Shown: in pieces, positions 1 to 12,625 of the stretch
How positions within the stretch are numbered: the first letter of the stretch is position 1
Layout: every line of letters begins with the position of its first letter
Assembly: GCF_013112225.1 (NCBI RefSeq)
Contig: NZ_JABFHI010000003.1
Location: forward strand, 186,001 to 250,000
Length of the DNA stretch: 64,000 nucleotides
Direction of reading: 5' to 3'
DNA from: Vreelandella azerica
GTDB lineage: Bacteria; Pseudomonadota; Gammaproteobacteria; Pseudomonadales; Halomonadaceae
Notes under the pieces: model-generated
What the model saw: the letters and a program-made list of their open reading frames with translations, nothing else
What the model was told of the DNA's origin: nothing
The model's database searches: none
Translations under genes and position numbers: made by a program

Positions 1-549
1 CTGGAAGAGCTCTCCACTGAAGAAGTCAAGGTTGCCGTGGTGTCCTCTGGTGTTGGCGGTATTACCGGAACGGACGCCAACCTGGCGCTGGCTTCTGAAG
101 CGATCGTAGTGGGCTTTAACGTTCGTGCTGACGCGGCAGCTCGTGAAATCATCGAGCGTGAAGGTCTGGATCTGCGTTACTACAGCGTCATCTACCAGCT
201 GATCGATGAAGTGAAGCAGGCGATGAGCGGTATGCTGGCCCCCGAATGGAAAGAAGAAATCGTCGGTGTGGCTGAAGTTCGTGATGTCTTCCGTGCGCCG
301 AAAATCGGTGCGGTGGCAGGCTGTATGGTGGTTGAAGGCAGCGTCTTCCGTAACAAGCGTATTCGTGTACTGCGCGATAACGTCGTCATTTACGAAGGTG
401 AGCTGGAATCCCTGCGCCGCTACAAAGATGACGTTCAGGAAGTACGCAGCGGCGTAGAGTGCGGCATCGGGGTGAAAAACTACAACGATGTTCAGGTGGG
501 CGACAAGATCGAGGTCTTCGACCAGGTTAAAGTCGAACGCAGCCTCTAA
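1..549 (+). CDS. infB: Translation initiation factor IF-2, C-terminal part (partial)
   Basis: The gene is cut by the window's left edge; the frame is open from base 1 and 182 codons are visible. IF-2 is the GTPase that brings initiator fMet-tRNA to the 30S subunit. What is visible is the C-terminal region (domain 3 end and domain C2), with family-typical stretches such as [27 protein letters not shown] and [15 protein letters not shown]. The GTP-binding domain lies outside the window. rbfA follows after 18 bases, the classic nusA-infB-rbfA-truB-rpsO-pnp order, so this is the end of that operon. Identification is secure from sequence and order. Confidence 0.97.
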   Translation: MEELSTEEVKVAVVSSGVGGITGTDANLALASEAIVVGFNVRADAAAREIIEREGLDLRYYSVIYQLIDEVKQAMSGMLAPEWKEEIVGVAEVRDVFRAPKIGAVAGCMVVEGSVFRNKRIRVLRDNVVIYEGELESLRRYKDDVQEVRSGVECGIGVKNYNDVQVGDKIEVFDQVKVERSL

Positions 550-567
550 GTTCGCCGGGAGTTTACT

Positions 568-981
568 ATGCGCGAATTCAAGCGTACCGACCGAGTAGCC
601 GACCAGCTCCAGAAGGAGCTGGCGGTACTTATTCAGCGCGAAGTCAAAGACCCGCGTTTGGGAATGGTCACGGTCAGTGGTGTAACCGTTAGCCGCGACC
701 TTGGCTACGCTGATATCTATGTCACTTTGCTTGGTGAGCAGAGCCCTGAACGCATCAAGGAAAACCTCCAGGTGCTTAAGCGCGCCGGTGGTTTTCTGAG
801 AAGCCAGATTGCCAAGCGAATCAAACTTCGCCATGTGCCCGAATTACGCTTTCATTTTGATGAAAGCGTGGTGCGTGGTCAGCATCTGTCCTCCTTGATC
901 GATGAAGCAGTGTCCAGTGATCGTGACCGTCAGGGTGATGATCAGTCGGAGGATGAGGCAGGTAACGAGGAGGCGCGTTAA
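568..981 (+). CDS. rbfA: 30S ribosome-binding factor RbfA
   Basis: This 137-residue protein has the RbfA single KH-like fold. Its N-terminus ([20 protein letters not shown]), [14 protein letters not shown] and the central [16 protein letters not shown] segment are family signatures. RbfA binds the 30S subunit during late 16S rRNA maturation near the 5' end helix and supports cold growth. The acidic Asp/Glu-rich tail after about residue 115 is common in gammaproteobacteria. GGAG about 8 bases upstream supports the ATG. The TAA shares its last base with the truB ATG (981), implying translational coupling. Confidence 0.97.
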   Translation: MREFKRTDRVADQLQKELAVLIQREVKDPRLGMVTVSGVTVSRDLGYADIYVTLLGEQSPERIKENLQVLKRAGGFLRSQIAKRIKLRHVPELRFHFDESVVRGQHLSSLIDEAVSSDRDRQGDDQSEDEAGNEEAR

Positions 982-1897
982 TGGCGCGTCGCCGTCGAGG
1001 CTTGCCGGTCAATGGTGTGCTCTTGCTGGATAAGCCTAAAGGCATGTCCAGCAATCATGCTTTGCAGCGGGTACGCCGGTTGCTTGAAGCACAGAAAGCG
1101 GGCCATACGGGCACATTGGACCCTATGGCGACAGGGCTTTTGCCCATTTGTCTGGGTGAAGCCACCAAGTTTTCTGCACACTTGCTTGAAGCGGATAAGG
1201 TTTACCGAACCCGCGTCGAGTTGGGAGTGATTACAGATACTGGTGACGCCGAAGGTGCTGTGATTGAACGTCGCGAGGTGCCTGATTTTACGGCCGAACA
1301 GGTTGAAAATGTGCTGTCTCACTTTCGCGGTGAGATAGAACAGGTGCCGCCGATGTATTCAGCGCTTAAGCACCAGGGCAAAAGCTTTACGAACTCGCCC
1401 GCGAGGGCAAGCACGTGGAGCGTGCAGCCAGGCGCATAAACGTGTATGATGCGCGCCTGCTATCGTTAGACGATCATGCTTTTGAGCTCGAAGTGAGCTG
1501 CAGTAAAGGGACTTACATACGCACACTGGCTGAAGATATTGGTCTTATGTTAGGTTGCGGCGCACATATCAGCGCGCTGCGGCGGTTAAAAACCGGCCCG
1601 TTTGGCGCTAGTAACATGTGGACGCTGGACGCGCTCGAACAACTGGACGACCAGGCCGCTCGTGAAGCCGAGCTGATGCGGGTGGATATTCTGGTCGAGC
1701 ATTTGCCCGCCCAGGCTGTTGATGAGCAGGCCTACCGGTGTTTGAGTCACGGTCAGTCTGCACGGTTGGATGCTTCCTCCTTTGCACCGGATACCTTGAT
1801 GCGGCTTTATCACGCATCAGTATTTATTGGTTTGGGGGTAGTCAAGGGCGACGATGAAGTGGCGCCCAAGCGGCTGTTAAGCAACGTCGCTGTGTAA
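981..1897 (+). CDS. truB: tRNA pseudouridine(55) synthase TruB (frameshifted here)
   Basis: TruB converts U55 of the tRNA T-loop to pseudouridine. The N-terminal half shows [14 protein letters not shown], the catalytic-loop motif [16 protein letters not shown] (nucleophile Asp) and [13 protein letters not shown]. Reading then breaks near 1383-1386: the frame ends at 1439, while the continuation ([20 protein letters not shown], then [15 protein letters not shown]) is in the next frame to 1897. Restoring one base gives 305 residues, the normal length, including the C-terminal PUA-like segment. The break is a single missing base next to an AAAAG run and resembles many others in this window, so I read it as a sequencing indel. 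It lies in an operon with rbfA and rpsO. Confidence 0.93.
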
Positions 1898-1989
1898 GTT
1901 CAGGCTTACACGAAAAGTACGACTGAGACTGCAAATATGCGTGGTCTCACCCATTCACACATTAGGCATATTGCTTACTGGAGATAGAC

Positions 1990-2259
1990 ATGGCACTAAC
2001 GGCTGAACAGAAAGCCCAGATTGTTAATGAATACGGTCGTGGCGAGAACGACACTGGCTCACCTGAAGTCCAGGTAGCGCTGCTGAGCACCAACATCAAC
2101 GGCCTGCAGGATCACTTCAAGACCAATAAGCAGGATCACCACTCGCGTCGTGGTCTGATTCGCATGGTAAACCAGCGTCGTAAGTTGCTGGACTACCTCA
2201 AGCGTAAGGATTTCGAACGTTACCAGTCGCTGATTCAGCGCCTTGGCCTGCGTCGCTAA
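1990..2259 (+). CDS. rpsO: 30S ribosomal protein S15
   Basis: The 89 residues match S15 throughout: start [41 protein letters not shown], the [22 protein letters not shown] rRNA-binding helices and the end [13 protein letters not shown]15 is a primary 16S rRNA-binding protein of the platform. GGAGA lies 7 bases before the ATG. The 92-base gap from truB probably holds a separate promoter and the leader in which S15 autoregulates in other gammaproteobacteria; I saw no clear pseudoknot. A strong terminator follows at 2328-2360. Confidence 0.98.
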   Translation: MALTAEQKAQIVNEYGRGENDTGSPEVQVALLSTNINGLQDHFKTNKQDHHSRRGLIRMVNQRRKLLDYLKRKDFERYQSLIQRLGLRR

Positions 2260-2327
2260 TCAGGTCGTCAGATAACAAGCAGCGTTTGCACCTGATGCAA
2301 CCCCCTGCCTTGCTATCGTGATCGGAA

Positions 2328-2360
2328 CGGGCAGCTCTCTTTGAGAGCTGCCCGTTTTTT
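2328..2360 (+). terminator. Rho-independent terminator after rpsO
   Basis: A 12-bp perfect stem (CGGGCAGCTCTC / GAGAGCTGCCCG) with a 3-base loop is followed by six T residues. It separates rpsO from pnp, though read-through is typical of this operon. Confidence 0.9.
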
Positions 2361-2460
2361 GTTTGTGGTAGCCCTGAAGCGCGCCAGCGCCTAGAATAGT
2401 GGCGAGTCAAAACGACCAAGCGAAAAGACAAGTAGATATTTAATGTTAAAGGAAGTCGCC

Positions 2461-4604
2461 GTGAATCCGGTAAAGAAAACGTTTCAATACGGTCGTAGCA
2501 CCGTCACGCTCGAAACTGGGCGTATTGCCCGCCAGGCTACTGGCGCTGTTATGGTCACCATGGATGATACCGTCGTCCTGTGTACGGTGGTCGCCAAGAG
2601 AGAAGCCAATCCGGCTCAACCCTTCTTCCCGCTGTCGGTTCATTACCAGGAAAAGACCTATGCGGTAGGCAAGATTCCCGGTGGCTTCTTCAAGCGTGAA
2701 GGGCGCCCAACAGAGAAGGAAACCCTGACCTCCCGCCTGATCGATCGCCCCATTCGCCCGCTGTTTCCCAAAGGCTTCATGAATGAAGTGCAGGTGATCT
2801 GTACTGTCTTGTCGACGGATCGCAACCACGACCCGGATATTGCAGCCCTGATCGGTACCTCGGCGGCGCTGTCGATTGCGGGTGTGCCCTTCAATGGCCC
2901 GATTGGCGCGGCACGAGTGGGCTTTAACGAGGAAAAAGGTTATTTCCTCAACCCCACGGTTGAAGAATTGACTACCTCAGAGCTGGATATGGTCGTGGCC
3001 GGTACTGAAAAAGCCGTGCTGATGGTGGAATCCGAAGCCAAGGAACTGCTTGAAGATGAAATGCTTGGTGCCGTCCTTTACGGTCATCAGGAAATGCAGG
3101 TGGCTATCCAGGCGATCAATGAGCTGGTAGCAGAAGCCGGTAAGCCGCGCTGGGAATGGCAGCCGGTTGAAGAAAACGTCGCGCTGAAAACCGCCGTGGC
3201 CGAAGCGTTTGAAGCCAAGATTGGCGACGCCTACCGGATCACCGACAAAATGCAGCGTCAGGATGCCTTGTCAGCCCTGAAGGACGAGGCAGTTGCACAG
3301 CTTGTCGCCGCTGAAGGTGAAGAAACTGACGGCAAGTTCAGCAAGGATGAAGTCAAAGGCGCCTTCGCTGGTATCGAAAAGCGCATCGTGCGTTCACGGG
3401 TGATCAAGGGCGAAGCGCGCATTGATGGCCGTGATAACCAGACGGTGCGTCCGTTGGATATCGAAGTTGGCGTGTTGCCCAAAACCCACGGTTCTGCTGT
3501 GTTTACCCGCGGTGAAACCCAGGCAATTGCGATTGCGACCCTGGGCACCTTGCGCGACTCCCAGCTGATTGAGTCGCTGGAAGGCGAGCGTAAGGACCGC
3601 TTTATGCTGCACTACAACTTCCCTCCCTATTGCGTGGGCGAAGCTGGCTTTATGGGTGGCCCCAAGCGCCGCGAGATTGGCCACGGCCGTCTGGCACGAC
3701 GCGGTGTTGAAGCCATGCTGCCTGCTGAAGATGCCTTCCCTATACCATTCGCGTGGTATCTGAAATTACTGAATCCAACGGATCAAGTTCGATGGCGTCA
3801 GTGTGCGGCGCTTCTCTGGCATTGATGGATGCTGGTGTGCCGCTGAAAGCGCCGGTAGCGGGTATCGCCATGGGGCTGGTCAAGGATGATGACGGTTTTG
3901 CTGTGCTGACCGATATCCTCGGTGACGAAGATCATCTGGGTGATATGGACTTCAAAGTGGCCGGTTCTGAAGAGGGTGTCACCGCCCTGCAGATGGACAT
4001 CAAGATCGAAGGCATTAACGAAGAAATCATGGAAGTGGCCCTGCAGCAAGCCAACAAGGCGCGTCTGAATATCCTTGGCCAGATGAATACGATTATTGGC
4101 CAGAGCCGTTCGGACGTGTCGGATAACGCGCCTTCCATGGCGACTATCAAGATTTCACCCGACAAGATCCGTGATGTGATCGGTAAAGGTGGCGCGACCA
4201 TCCGTAAGATCTGTGATGATACCGGCGCATCGGTGGATCTGGACGACGACGGCACCGTGCGTATTTACGCAGAAGACAAGGCGGCCGCCAAGAAAGCCAT
4301 CGATACCGTGCTGGCGATTACCGCTGAAGCGGAAATCGGCAAGCTGTACATGGGCAAGGTAGTGCGTATCGCTGACTTTGGTGCCTTTGTCAATATCATG
4401 CCGGGTACCGACGGTCTGGTGCATATTTCCCAGATCGTGCCGGAGCGCGTCAATAATGTACGTGACTTCCTCAACGAAGGGGATGATGTGATCGTCAAGG
4501 TGCTCGATATTGACAACCGTAATCGCGTCAAGTTGACCATCAAGGAAATCACGGAAGAAGAAAAGGCTGCTTTTAATGCTGAAGCAGAAACAACTGAAGG
4601 CTGA
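2461..4604 (+). CDS. pnp: Polyribonucleotide nucleotidyltransferase (PNPase; frameshifted here)
   Basis: PNPase degrades RNA 3'-5' by phosphorolysis and is a degradosome partner. The protein starts [20 protein letters not shown] at GTG 2461, with AAGGAAG 7 bases upstream; an in-frame ATG at 2443 has no such site. Two RNase PH domains ([12 protein letters not shown], later [23 protein letters not shown]), a KH domain ([20 protein letters not shown]) and an S1 domain ([20 protein letters not shown]) are present. The frame breaks at 3738-3740 inside [19 protein letters not shown], where CCC should be CCCC. Repair gives 714 residues, a normal length. Only the second PH domain is interrupted. Probable sequencing error. 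Confidence 0.95.
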
Positions 4605-4632
4605 TTGAATAAATAGCTGTTCAGAGGTTACT

Positions 4633-4674
4633 ACCGCCCCCGCAGCGTCTCGTTGCGGGGGCGGTGGCGTTTTG
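4633..4674 (+). terminator. Terminator after pnp
   Basis: A 12-bp GC-rich stem (ACCGCCCCCGCA / TGCGGGGGCGGT) with a 9-base loop is followed by GGCGTTTTG. It ends the rbfA-pnp transcription unit, about 30 bases after the pnp stop. Confidence 0.8.
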
Positions 4675-4813
4675 AAAGGGTATTTAAAAAACTTGCTCTT
4701 TTCATTCCTGCATCGGAAGGTGCGGTACACTTTTTGCCGGGGTGGGGGTCACCATTAGGGCCTGTTGGTGCAGCAACGCGGTTCGTGATGAAACGTCAAC
4801 AGGCCTTAATTAT

Positions 4814-6344
<1,531 letters not shown>

Positions 6345-6738
6345 GCCGTGATTAGCATCCAGGTAGTTAAAAACGCGTAATAAAACGGTAGTTTAACTAC
6401 ATCCAAAAAAATGATGCAGCACAATGGGTTCTGTAATCTTTTGTTTGTGCTGCAGTGCATTATGCTGTTTTTGGTACGGTTTTACCAAGATTCAGAATTG
6501 GCAGTGTGATGACTTTGCGGTATCTTCTGCTATACGAAAAGCTAATTTCAAATTCATATTAGTAGCTTTACTACATTTTGCTGTTCTTCCTGAATCAGTG
6601 GCATTGCCGCTGCATCAGGGTCTATATTGAACTGTTAAGTCGGTGCCTTTATTGCAGAGCCGCTGATTGTCAGGACAGTTCAGGCCCCATTTCGGTTTGC
6701 GGGGCATTTGTCATTTATCGTCATTCGGAGAGACCTCA
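6345..6738. other. Intergenic region upstream of aceE
   Basis: About 390 bases contain no convincing gene; a 68-codon open frame at 6424-6630 has no recognisable features and AT-rich composition unlike its neighbours. A 9-bp inverted repeat GTAGTTAAA (6363-6371) / TTTAACTAC (6392-6400) could be an operator or weak terminator for ampD. The region presumably holds the pdh promoter; no PdhR site was recognised with confidence. Confidence 0.5.
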
Positions 6739-9410
6739 ATGAGTCTGGAGACAAAGAAGATCTCGATCCGCTCGAAACCCAGGAGTGGCTTGATTCCCTG
6801 GAATCGGTGTTGGATCGTGAGGGTGAAGAACGTGCCCGGCACCTGATGACTCGCTTGGCGGATCGCATGCGCCGGGATGGTATGAAGGTGCCCTTTTCGG
6901 TGACGACTCCGCACCGCAACACCATTCCGGTTCATCGCGAAGCCCCTATGCCGGGCGATCTGTTCATGGAACGCCGTATCCGTTCCATGGTGCGCTATAA
7001 CGCCATTGCTCAGGTCATTCGCAATAACCGTGCCAAACCGGGCCTGGGTGGCCATATTGCCAGCTTCATGTCATCGGCTACCCTTTACGATGTAGGCTTC
7101 AACCATTTCTTCCGTGGCCCTGAGGGCGATTTTGACGGTGATCTGGTGTATATCCAAGGCCACGTTGCCCCAGGCGTTTATGCTCGCGCTTACCTGCTGG
7201 GTCGCCTCTCTGAAGAGCAGATGGATCGCTTCCGCCAGGAAGTCGATGGCGATGGCCTGTCGTCCTACCCGCACCCCTGGTTGATGCCAGATTTCTGGCA
7301 GTTCCCGACGGTATCCATGGGCTTGGGGCCGCTGATGGCCATTTATCAGGCCCATGTGATGAAGTATCTCCACTCCCGCGAAATGAAGGACATGCAGGAT
7401 CGCAAGATTTGGTGCTTCATGGGTGACGGTGAGTGTGATGAACCGGAATCTCTCGGGGCGATTTCCCTGGCTGGCCGCGAAAACCTGGATAACCTGATTT
7501 TCGTGATCAACTGTAACCTGCAGCGCCTTGACGGCCCTGTCCGTGGCAACGGGCGGATCATTGATGAACTGGAAGGCGTCTTCCGTGGCGCTGGCTGGAA
7601 CGTGCTCAAGGTTGTCTGGGGGCGTCACTGGGATCCGCTGTTCGAGCAGGACAAGAAAGGCATCCTGCAAAAACGCATGGATGAAGCCGTTGACGGCGAA
7701 TACCAGAATTACAAGGCCAATGGCGGCAACTATACCCGTGAGCATTTCTTTGGCAAATATCCTGAGACCGAAGCCATGGTCAAGGATATGTCTGATGATG
7801 ACATCTGGAAGCTCAACCGCGGCGGCCATGACCCCTTCAAGGTGTACGCGGCCTATCACGAGGCGGTCAATAACGCCAATGGCAAGCCGACGGTCATCCT
7901 GGCTCACACCGTCAAGGGATATGGCATGGGCAGCGGCGACGGCGAAGCTGCCAACGAAGCCCACCAGGTCAAGAGCATGGAGTACGAAGCGCTCAAGACC
8001 TTCCGTGACCGCTTTGGCATTCCGCTGACTGACGAGCAGCTCAAAGACGTGCCTTACTACAAGCCGGACGATGATTCGCCCGAGCTCAAGTACATGCACC
8101 TGCAGCGTGAGCGCCTGGGTGGCTTCTTGCCCCAGCGCCGCCATGATTTCGAGCCACTGGCGATTCCGGGGCTGGATGACAAGGCCTTTGCCTCCCAGAT
8201 GGGCGGTTCCAAGGGCCGTGAAGTGTCCACCACCATGGCGTTTGTGCGCGTGCTCAATGGCTTGGTCAAGGACAAGAATATCGGTAGCCAGGTCGTGCCG
8301 ATTGTGCCTGACGAAGCGCGTACTTTCGGCATGGAAGGTATGTTCCGTCAGCTGGGTATCTATACCTCTGAAGGGCAGAAATATGAGCCGGTCGATAAAG
8401 GCCAGATCATGTTCTACCGCGAGGATCAGAAAGGCCAGATTCTTGAGGAGGGTATTTCCGAGGCCGGTGCCATGTCCGCTTGGATTGCTGCCGCCACCTC
8501 TTACGCCAACCACAGCCTGCCGCTGCTGCCGTTCTATGTCTACTATTCGATGTTTGGCTTCCAGCGCATCGGCGATCTGGCATGGGCCGCTGGCGATATG
8601 CAGGCGCGTGGCTTCATGATCGGCGGCACCGCCGGACGTACCACGCTCAACGGCGAAGGCCTGCAGCACCAGGACGGCCACAGCCTGATTCAGGCGTCCA
8701 CCATCCCCAACTGCAGAAGCTATGACCCGACTTACGCCCATGAAGTCGCGGTGATCATGCAGAATGGCCTGAAGCGGATGTTTGTCGATAAGGAAAACTG
8801 CTTCTACTACCTGACGGTGATGAACGAGAACTACGAGCATCCTGCGCTGGACGAAGTGCCCGCGGATGACATCATCAAGGGCATGTACCTGCTGCGTGAA
8901 ACCCAGGGTGACAAAGGCCGCGTTCAGCTGCTCGGCTCCGGCACCATTTTGCGTGAAGTGGAGGCCGGTGCTGAACTGCTTGAAAAGGATTGGGGCATTG
9001 CGGCGGATATCTGGAGTGTGCCGAGCTTTAACGAGCTGCGCCGTGAAGCCTTGCTGTTAGACCGCGAAGCGTTCCTCAACCCGGATGACGAAGCGCCCAA
9101 ACCGCACATTACTCAATGTCTGGAAGGCCGCGATGGCCCGGCGATTGCCTCCACTGACTACATGAAGCTATACGCCGATCAGGTGCGCGCCTGGGTGCCG
9201 ACGGATTACAGCGTATTGGGTACTGATGGTTTTGGTCGCTCAGATACCCGTGAAAAGCTGCGTTACTTCTTTGAGGTGGATCGTTACTTTGTGGTTGTGG
9301 CGGCACTGAAGGCGCTTGCTGACCGTGGCGATATCAAGCGCAAGCATGTTGGCGAAGCCTTGAAGAAATACGGCATTGACCCTAACAAACCCAACCCGCT
9401 GACCAGCTGA
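6739..9410 (+). CDS. aceE: Pyruvate dehydrogenase E1 component, homodimeric (frameshift at codon 6)
   Basis: This is the thiamine-diphosphate E1 of the pyruvate dehydrogenase complex: it decarboxylates pyruvate and acetylates E2 lipoyl groups. The ThDP motif GDGECDEPES...NLQRLDGPVRGN, SYPHPWLMPDFWQFPTVSMG and YYSMFGFQRIGDLAWAAGDM are clear. The natural start is ATG 6739 (GGAGAG upstream), reading MSLETK, then one A is missing in AAAG at 6752-6755 and the remainder (EDLDPLETQEWLDSLESVLD) is in the other frame. A continuous frame from TTG 6708 exists but gives an unnatural N-terminus. Repaired length is 890, matching AceE. aceF follows 57 bases downstream. Confidence 0.96.
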
Positions 9411-9467
9411 TCCGCAGCCCGGCGGGTCTTGCTCGCCGGCTTGATCCGATTTTAAAGGAGCGCGACC

Positions 9468-11459
9468 TTGAGTAGCGAAATCATCAAAGTCCCCGATATC
9501 GGTGGTGACACCGATGTTGAAATCATCGAGATTGCGGTGTCAGAAGGCGACGTTATCGAAGCGGAAGACACCCTGATCACCCTGGAATCCGACAAAGCCA
9601 GCATGGATGTGCCCGCCCCCAAGGGCGGTAAGGTTATCAAGGTGCTGGTCAAGGAAGGCGACACTGTTTCCGAAGGTGACGCCATCGTTGAAATTGAAGC
9701 CGAAGGCGGTGGCGATAGCACAGAGAGTGCTGCGCCTGCAGAGTCAGCACCTGAACCTGCTGCCGCGCCCGCCAGTGAAGCCCCCAAGGCGGCTGCACCC
9801 GCTGCGGGTGGCAAGCAGACTGTTGACATCAAGGTACCCGATCTGGGTGGTTCGGATAATGTTGAAATCATTGAGGTGGCCGTCAGCGCCGGCGATGAGG
9901 TCAACGCTGAAGATACCCTGATTACCCTGGAGTCTGACAAGGCCTCCATGGATGTGCCCAGCCCCCATAGTGGCAGGCTGATTGCATTGACCGTCAAGGA
10001 AGGCGATACCGTCTCCGAAGGCGATGTGATCGGCCAGATGGAAATTGCCGGTGGCAGTGATGGCGGCGACAGCGCGCCTGCTTCCAGTGACGCACAGCCT
10101 GCTGCCGAACCGGCCTCTGCTGCGCCACAGCAGGCCGCACCTGAAGCATCAAGCGGTGGCGCACCGGAGCGCAAGGAAATCCGCGTACCGGATCTGTCCG
10201 GCTCGGCGGATGTGCCGATTATCGAAATTGGCGTAGCTGCCGGTGATGAGGTCAACGAAGAAGATGCCCTGATCACCCTGGAGTCTGACAAGGCCTCCAT
10301 GGATGTGCCCAGCCCCTACAAGGGCAAGTTGCTTGAACTGACCGTAAAAGAAGGCGACACGGTCTCCGAAGGCGATGTGATCGGCTATATCGAAGTGGCT
10401 GGCGCCCCAGGCGCTGCTACCTCAGCACCCGCCAAAGAGGCCCCGCAAGCCCCTGCCGCGGCTAAGGCTCCTGCCGCCGGTGGCACGCCCAGCCCGGAAG
10501 CCCAGGTGGCCGCGCAAAAGCCGCGTGATGCCAAGCTGGTGCATGCTGGTCCGGCTGTGCGGATGCTGGCCCGTGAGCTGGGTGTGGATCTTGGCTTGGT
10601 CAAGCCCACCGGCCCGAAAGAGCGCGTGCTGAAAGAAGACGTGCAGAACTACGTCAAGCAGGCGCTGGCCCACCCGCCCAGTGCCAAGCCAAGTGCGGCA
10701 CCGGCGGCTGGCGCTGGTGGAGCAGGCATTCCGCCGATTCCAGAAGTTGACTTCAGTCAGTTTGGCGAAGTGGAAGAAAAGCCGATGGGCCGCCTGCTCA
10801 AAATGGGTGCGACCAATCTGCATCGCAGCTGGCTGAACGTGCCTCACGTCACTCAGTTTGATGAAGCGGATATCACTGAGCTGGAAGCCTTCCGTAAGGC
10901 GATGAAAGCGGAAGCGGAAGCACAGGGTGCCAAGCTGACGCCGCTGCCCTTCATGGTCAAGGCCTGTGCTTTTGCCCTGAAGAAATTCCCTCAGTTTAAT
11001 GTCAGCCTGAAAGGCGATGGCGAAACCCTGGTTTGGAAAAAGTATGCTCACATCGGGATTGCCGTGGATACCCCGGATGGCCTGATGGTGCCGGTGGTGC
11101 GTAACGCCGATCAGAAATCGCTGATTGAGATTGCCAAGGAAATGGCGGAGCTTGGCAAGAAGGCTCAGACCAAGAAGCTCAAACGCGATGAAATGACCGG
11201 CGGTTGCTTTACTATTTCAAGCCTTGGTTCGATTGGTGGCACGGCCTTCACGCCGATTGTCAACGCGCCAGAGGTGGCGATTCTTGGGGTTTCCAAGGCG
11301 CAGATGAAGCCAGTCTGGGATGGCTCAGCCTTCCAGCCACGCTTAATGATGCCGCTATCGCTTTCCTATGATCACAGGGCGATTAATGGCGCCGATGCGG
11401 CGCGCTTCACCGCCTTCCTGGCGGATGCGTTAACGGATATTCGCCGCTTGCTGCTTTAG
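9468..11459 (+). CDS. aceF: Dihydrolipoamide acetyltransferase, PDH E2, three lipoyl domains
   Basis: E2 is the PDH core that transfers acetyl from lipoyl arms to CoA. The 663 residues hold three lipoyl domains (about 1-78, 118-194, 235-311) with modified lysines in ESDKASMDVP at 43, 158 and 275. They are joined by Ala/Pro-rich swinging linkers. An E1/E3-binding domain (about 357-398, AGPAVRMLARELGVDL) and a catalytic acyltransferase domain (about 430-663) ending DHRAINGADAARF follow. The catalytic His with Asn at the second position matches Azotobacter-type E2p. TTG start at 9468 has AAAGGAG 7 bases upstream. Lipoyl domains 2 and 3 share a 42-base identical stretch. No lpd gene is nearby, so E3 is encoded elsewhere. 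Confidence 0.96.
   Translation: MSSEIIKVPDIGGDTDVEIIEIAVSEGDVIEAEDTLITLESDKASMDVPAPKGGKVIKVLVKEGDTVSEGDAIVEIEAEGGGDSTESAAPAESAPEPAAAPASEAPKAAAPAAGGKQTVDIKVPDLGGSDNVEIIEVAVSAGDEVNAEDTLITLESDKASMDVPSPHSGRLIALTVKEGDTVSEGDVIGQMEIAGGSDGGDSAPASSDAQPAAEPASAAPQQAAPEASSGGAPERKEIRVPDLSGSADVPIIEIGVAAGDEVNEEDALITLESDKASMDVPSPYKGKLLELTVKEGDTVSEGDVIGYIEVAGAPGAATSAPAKEAPQAPAAAKAPAAGGTPSPEAQVAAQKPRDAKLVHAGPAVRMLARELGVDLGLVKPTGPKERVLKEDVQNYVKQALAHPPSAKPSAAPAAGAGGAGIPPIPEVDFSQFGEVEEKPMGRLLKMGATNLHRSWLNVPHVTQFDEADITELEAFRKAMKAEAEAQGAKLTPLPFMVKACAFALKKFPQFNVSLKGDGETLVWKKYAHIGIAVDTPDGLMVPVVRNADQKSLIEIAKEMAELGKKAQTKKLKRDEMTGGCFTISSLGSIGGTAFTPIVNAPEVAILGVSKAQMKPVWDGSAFQPRLMMPLSLSYDHRAINGADAARFTAFLADALTDIRRLLL
9924..9965 (+). 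repeat. Direct repeat in aceF, copy 1 (lipoyl domain 2)
   Basis: These 42 bases around the lipoyl-lysine codon are identical to 10275-10316 in the third lipoyl domain. The identity at DNA level, including third positions, points to recent duplication or gene conversion between the lipoyl-domain segments. Confidence 0.85.
10275..10316 (+). repeat. Direct repeat in aceF, copy 2 (lipoyl domain 3)
   Basis: Identical over 42 bases to 9924-9965. Lipoyl domain 1 (around 9580-9620) encodes the same ESDKASMDVP peptide but with different codons, so it has not been homogenised. Confidence 0.85.
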
Positions 11460-11494
11460 TAAGTTCGGCTTGGTGAGCTTTGGCTTGATTGCAC

Positions 11495-11520
11495 AACGGC
11501 GCCCTAGGGCGCCGTTTTTA
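11495..11520 (+). terminator. Terminator after aceF
   Basis: Perfect 10-bp stem AACGGCGCCC / GGGCGCCGTT with a 2-base centre followed by TTTTTA, 36 bases past the aceF stop. The rest of the gap to adk (11521-11802) shows no gene; it is AT-rich near 11690-11790 and presumably carries the adk promoter. Confidence 0.85.
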
Positions 11521-11784
11521 ACTGCAACCGGTTTTATCAGGCGCGGCCAGCGAGCGGTGATATTGACCTGGCGACCAAAGTGCAACAAGCTCTACCTGAC
11601 TGTTTTACCTATTAAAATAGCAAGAAAAAGATCGTCTGAGCCTTTAGGGGAGTTGTGCCGTCAGTGAGGCGCAGGTATTGTCGATCATTAAATTTTTGGG
11701 TTGGGCTTTCTTTCCATATTTATTTGATAACGCTTTTCTTAAATGCGTTTTAATTGAAACCGTCTTGATTGACAGTGTTTTTAA

Positions 11785-12456
<672 letters not shown>

Positions 12457-12499
12457 CAGGCGTAATAAATGACGTGACAGCTTGCCTCTCGTCTTTTTT

Positions 12500-12524
12500 G
12501 ATGGCCCGCCTTGTGCGGGCCATC
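12500..12524. other. Hairpin downstream of adk
   Basis: Perfect 10-bp stem GATGGCCCGC / GCGGGCCATC, loop of 5. The T tract (TTTTTT) lies before, not after, the stem on the plus strand, so it is not a textbook terminator in either orientation, although its place just after adk suggests a role in 3'-end formation. Confidence 0.55.
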
Positions 12525-12625
12525 GTCGTAGGGGGCACGGGCGCTATAATGCAGCCATTATGGCTTTTAGCGTCCATGGCTGACGCCATTGACCCCTGAA
12601 TGATACCGATAAGAGTGACCCTGCT

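Noticed and set aside
6424..6630. Small open frame upstream of aceE
   Set aside because: No RBS, odd composition (Cys/Trp/Phe-rich) and no recognisable motif; probably noncoding.
12500..12524. Strong rho-independent terminator for adk
   Set aside because: The stem is perfect, but the T tract precedes it; reported only as a hairpin.
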